Below, piece after piece: positions 63,349 through 64,000 of a stretch of 64,000 nucleotides of DNA. Origin of the DNA: Bulleidia extructa W1219 (GTDB lineage: Bacteria > Bacillota_I > Bacilli_A > Erysipelotrichales > Erysipelotrichaceae); contig NZ_ADFR01000001.1 in assembly GCF_000177375.1 (NCBI RefSeq), forward strand, positions 1-64,000. The letters are read 5' to 3'. The notes beneath the pieces are model-generated. The model saw only the letters and a list, made by a program, of their open reading frames with translations, did no database searches and had not been told where the DNA came from. The position numbers were made by a program, and so were the translations under genes. The number at the start of each line of letters is the position of its first letter. Positions within the stretch are counted from its first letter, which is position 1.

Positions 63349-63672
63349 TTATAACTTCTTAAATTGATCCACATCCAACACAAAGATAGTAGCTCCACCC
63401 ACTTGAACTTCCACCGGGAAAGAAGCGTAATGGCTTAAATCATACGAAGCTGTTGAAGGAACGATTTCGGTTCTCTTTTTGGCTTCCGTACCAATGATTT
63501 CAATACATTTATCCACCAGTTCATCCTCTGTACCGACAATGAAAGTAGTGTTCCCCGCTCTTAAAAACCCTCCGGTCGTAGCCAACTTAGTCATGTAGAA
63601 ATTATTTTCCATTAAAGCAGCTGAAACAGCCGTTGCATCATCATTAGAGACAATCGCTAATACAAGTTTCAT
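63349..63672 (-). CDS. darA: Cyclic-di-AMP receptor, PII-like (DarA/PstA/YaaQ)
   Basis: 107 residues. A PII-like trimer protein that binds c-di-AMP. MKLVLAIVSNDDATAVSAALMENNF, TKLATTGGFLRAGNTTFIVG and the ending VEVQVGGATIFVLDVDQF match the family closely; the residues ANNF/GGF that line the ligand pocket have equivalents. AAGGAGGGAAATCC precedes the ATG. Downstream targets of DarA are not settled. Confidence 0.93.
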   Translation of the reverse strand: MKLVLAIVSNDDATAVSAALMENNFYMTKLATTGGFLRAGNTTFIVGTEDELVDKCIEIIGTEAKKRTEIVPSTASYDLSHYASFPVEVQVGGATIFVLDVDQFKKL

Positions 63673-63741
63673 AGGATTTCCCTCCTTTTTACTACTTTCA
63701 TCATAGCATACACACGTCTATTTATTCACCATTTTTTAAAA

Positions 63742-64000
63742 TCAAACATTGAAACGGAAAAAAACCACATCCCCATCTTTCATGACGTATTCTTTTCCTT
63801 CCAAGCGCATTTTTCCATGTTCTTTTACGGCTTGTTCAGTTCTATACTCTAATAAATCTTCATAAGAATAAATTTCCGCCCGAATAAACCCACGTTCAAA
63901 ATCTGTATGGATGACCCCGGCACATTGAGGGGCTTTCATCCCTTCATGAAACGTCCAAGCACGACATTCCGGTTCACCAACGGTAAAGAAAGTTCGTAGC
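63742..64000 (-). CDS. ychF: Redox-regulated ATPase YchF (OLA1), C-terminal part cut by window edge
   Basis: The visible 85 codons read from outside the window: [20 protein letters not shown] then [20 protein letters not shown] and the end [10 protein letters not shown]. This is the TGS domain that ends YchF, an Obg-like P-loop ATPase. An ATG at 63939 is internal, not the start. The nucleotide-binding part lies beyond the right edge. Confidence 0.93.
   Translation of the reverse strand, partial: LRTFFTVGEPECRAWTFHEGMKAPQCAGVIHTDFERGFIRAEIYSYEDLLEYRTEQAVKEHGKMRLEGKEYVMKDGDVVFFRFNV

Overview
The window is about 64 kb of a low-GC Firmicute chromosome, most likely from Erysipelotrichia or a close relative; that placement is inferred. 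Supporting it are AT-rich sequence, Shine-Dalgarno sites of the AGGAGG type on most genes, an RNA polymerase delta subunit (rpoE), the c-di-AMP receptor DarA, a class B sortase and a blend of gene orders familiar from Bacillus. Most genes lie on the minus strand. Both edges cut genes: ispD on the left and ychF on the right.

Layout. 1-12 kb: ispD (partial), a small membrane exporter, a tRNA-Ile/tRNA-Ala pair with its own promoter and terminator, ogt, a membrane glycosyltransferase, a heterodimeric ABC exporter, a nucleoside kinase, msrA and tex. 12-24 kb: an SPFH protein, sbcCD, and a tight operon of two metallo-aminopeptidases with an SseB-like membrane protein, a prepilin peptidase and a second membrane protein; then a DUF349 protein. 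24-31.6 kb is accessory: a frameshifted acetyltransferase, an unknown protein, a nitroreductase, an AlkD-like repair protein, a decayed ORF beside tRNA-Asn, an aldo/keto reductase, and a copper operon (csoR-copA-HMA-copZ) whose repressor operator sits inside its promoter. 31.6-37 kb: an EEP-fold hydrolase, a coupled pair made of a MarR/radical-SAM fusion and a shortened NrdD-like protein, EcsC and YaaA.

37-46 kb carries the conserved block tilS-hpt-ftsH ... hslO-dus, interrupted by a duplicated lipoprotein, a small membrane protein and a GH2 protein that has lost its catalytic residues. 46-63 kb resembles the Bacillus rpoE-fba-murA-rpmE-prfA-prmC-tsaC-upp region, with DUF1146 next to upp and DUF1934 near rpoE; cell-envelope genes (class B sortase, sulfatase-fold phosphoglycerol transferase, left-handed beta-helix protein) are inserted in it. 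The right end has ispF, cca, a broken secreted-protein gene, a lipoprotein, darA and ychF.

Four cross-cutting observations stand out. (1) Seven or more genes have a -10 hexamer only 6-9 bases before the ATG and no Shine-Dalgarno site, which predicts leaderless mRNAs. (2) Three conserved genes (dus, a HAD phosphatase, a GNAT acetyltransferase) are each broken by a one-base indel in or near an A6-A8 run, so sequencing error must be excluded. (3) Several terminator hairpins begin inside the stop codon of the gene they terminate. (4) The MarR/radical-SAM plus shortened NrdD pair is the best candidate for an undescribed system.
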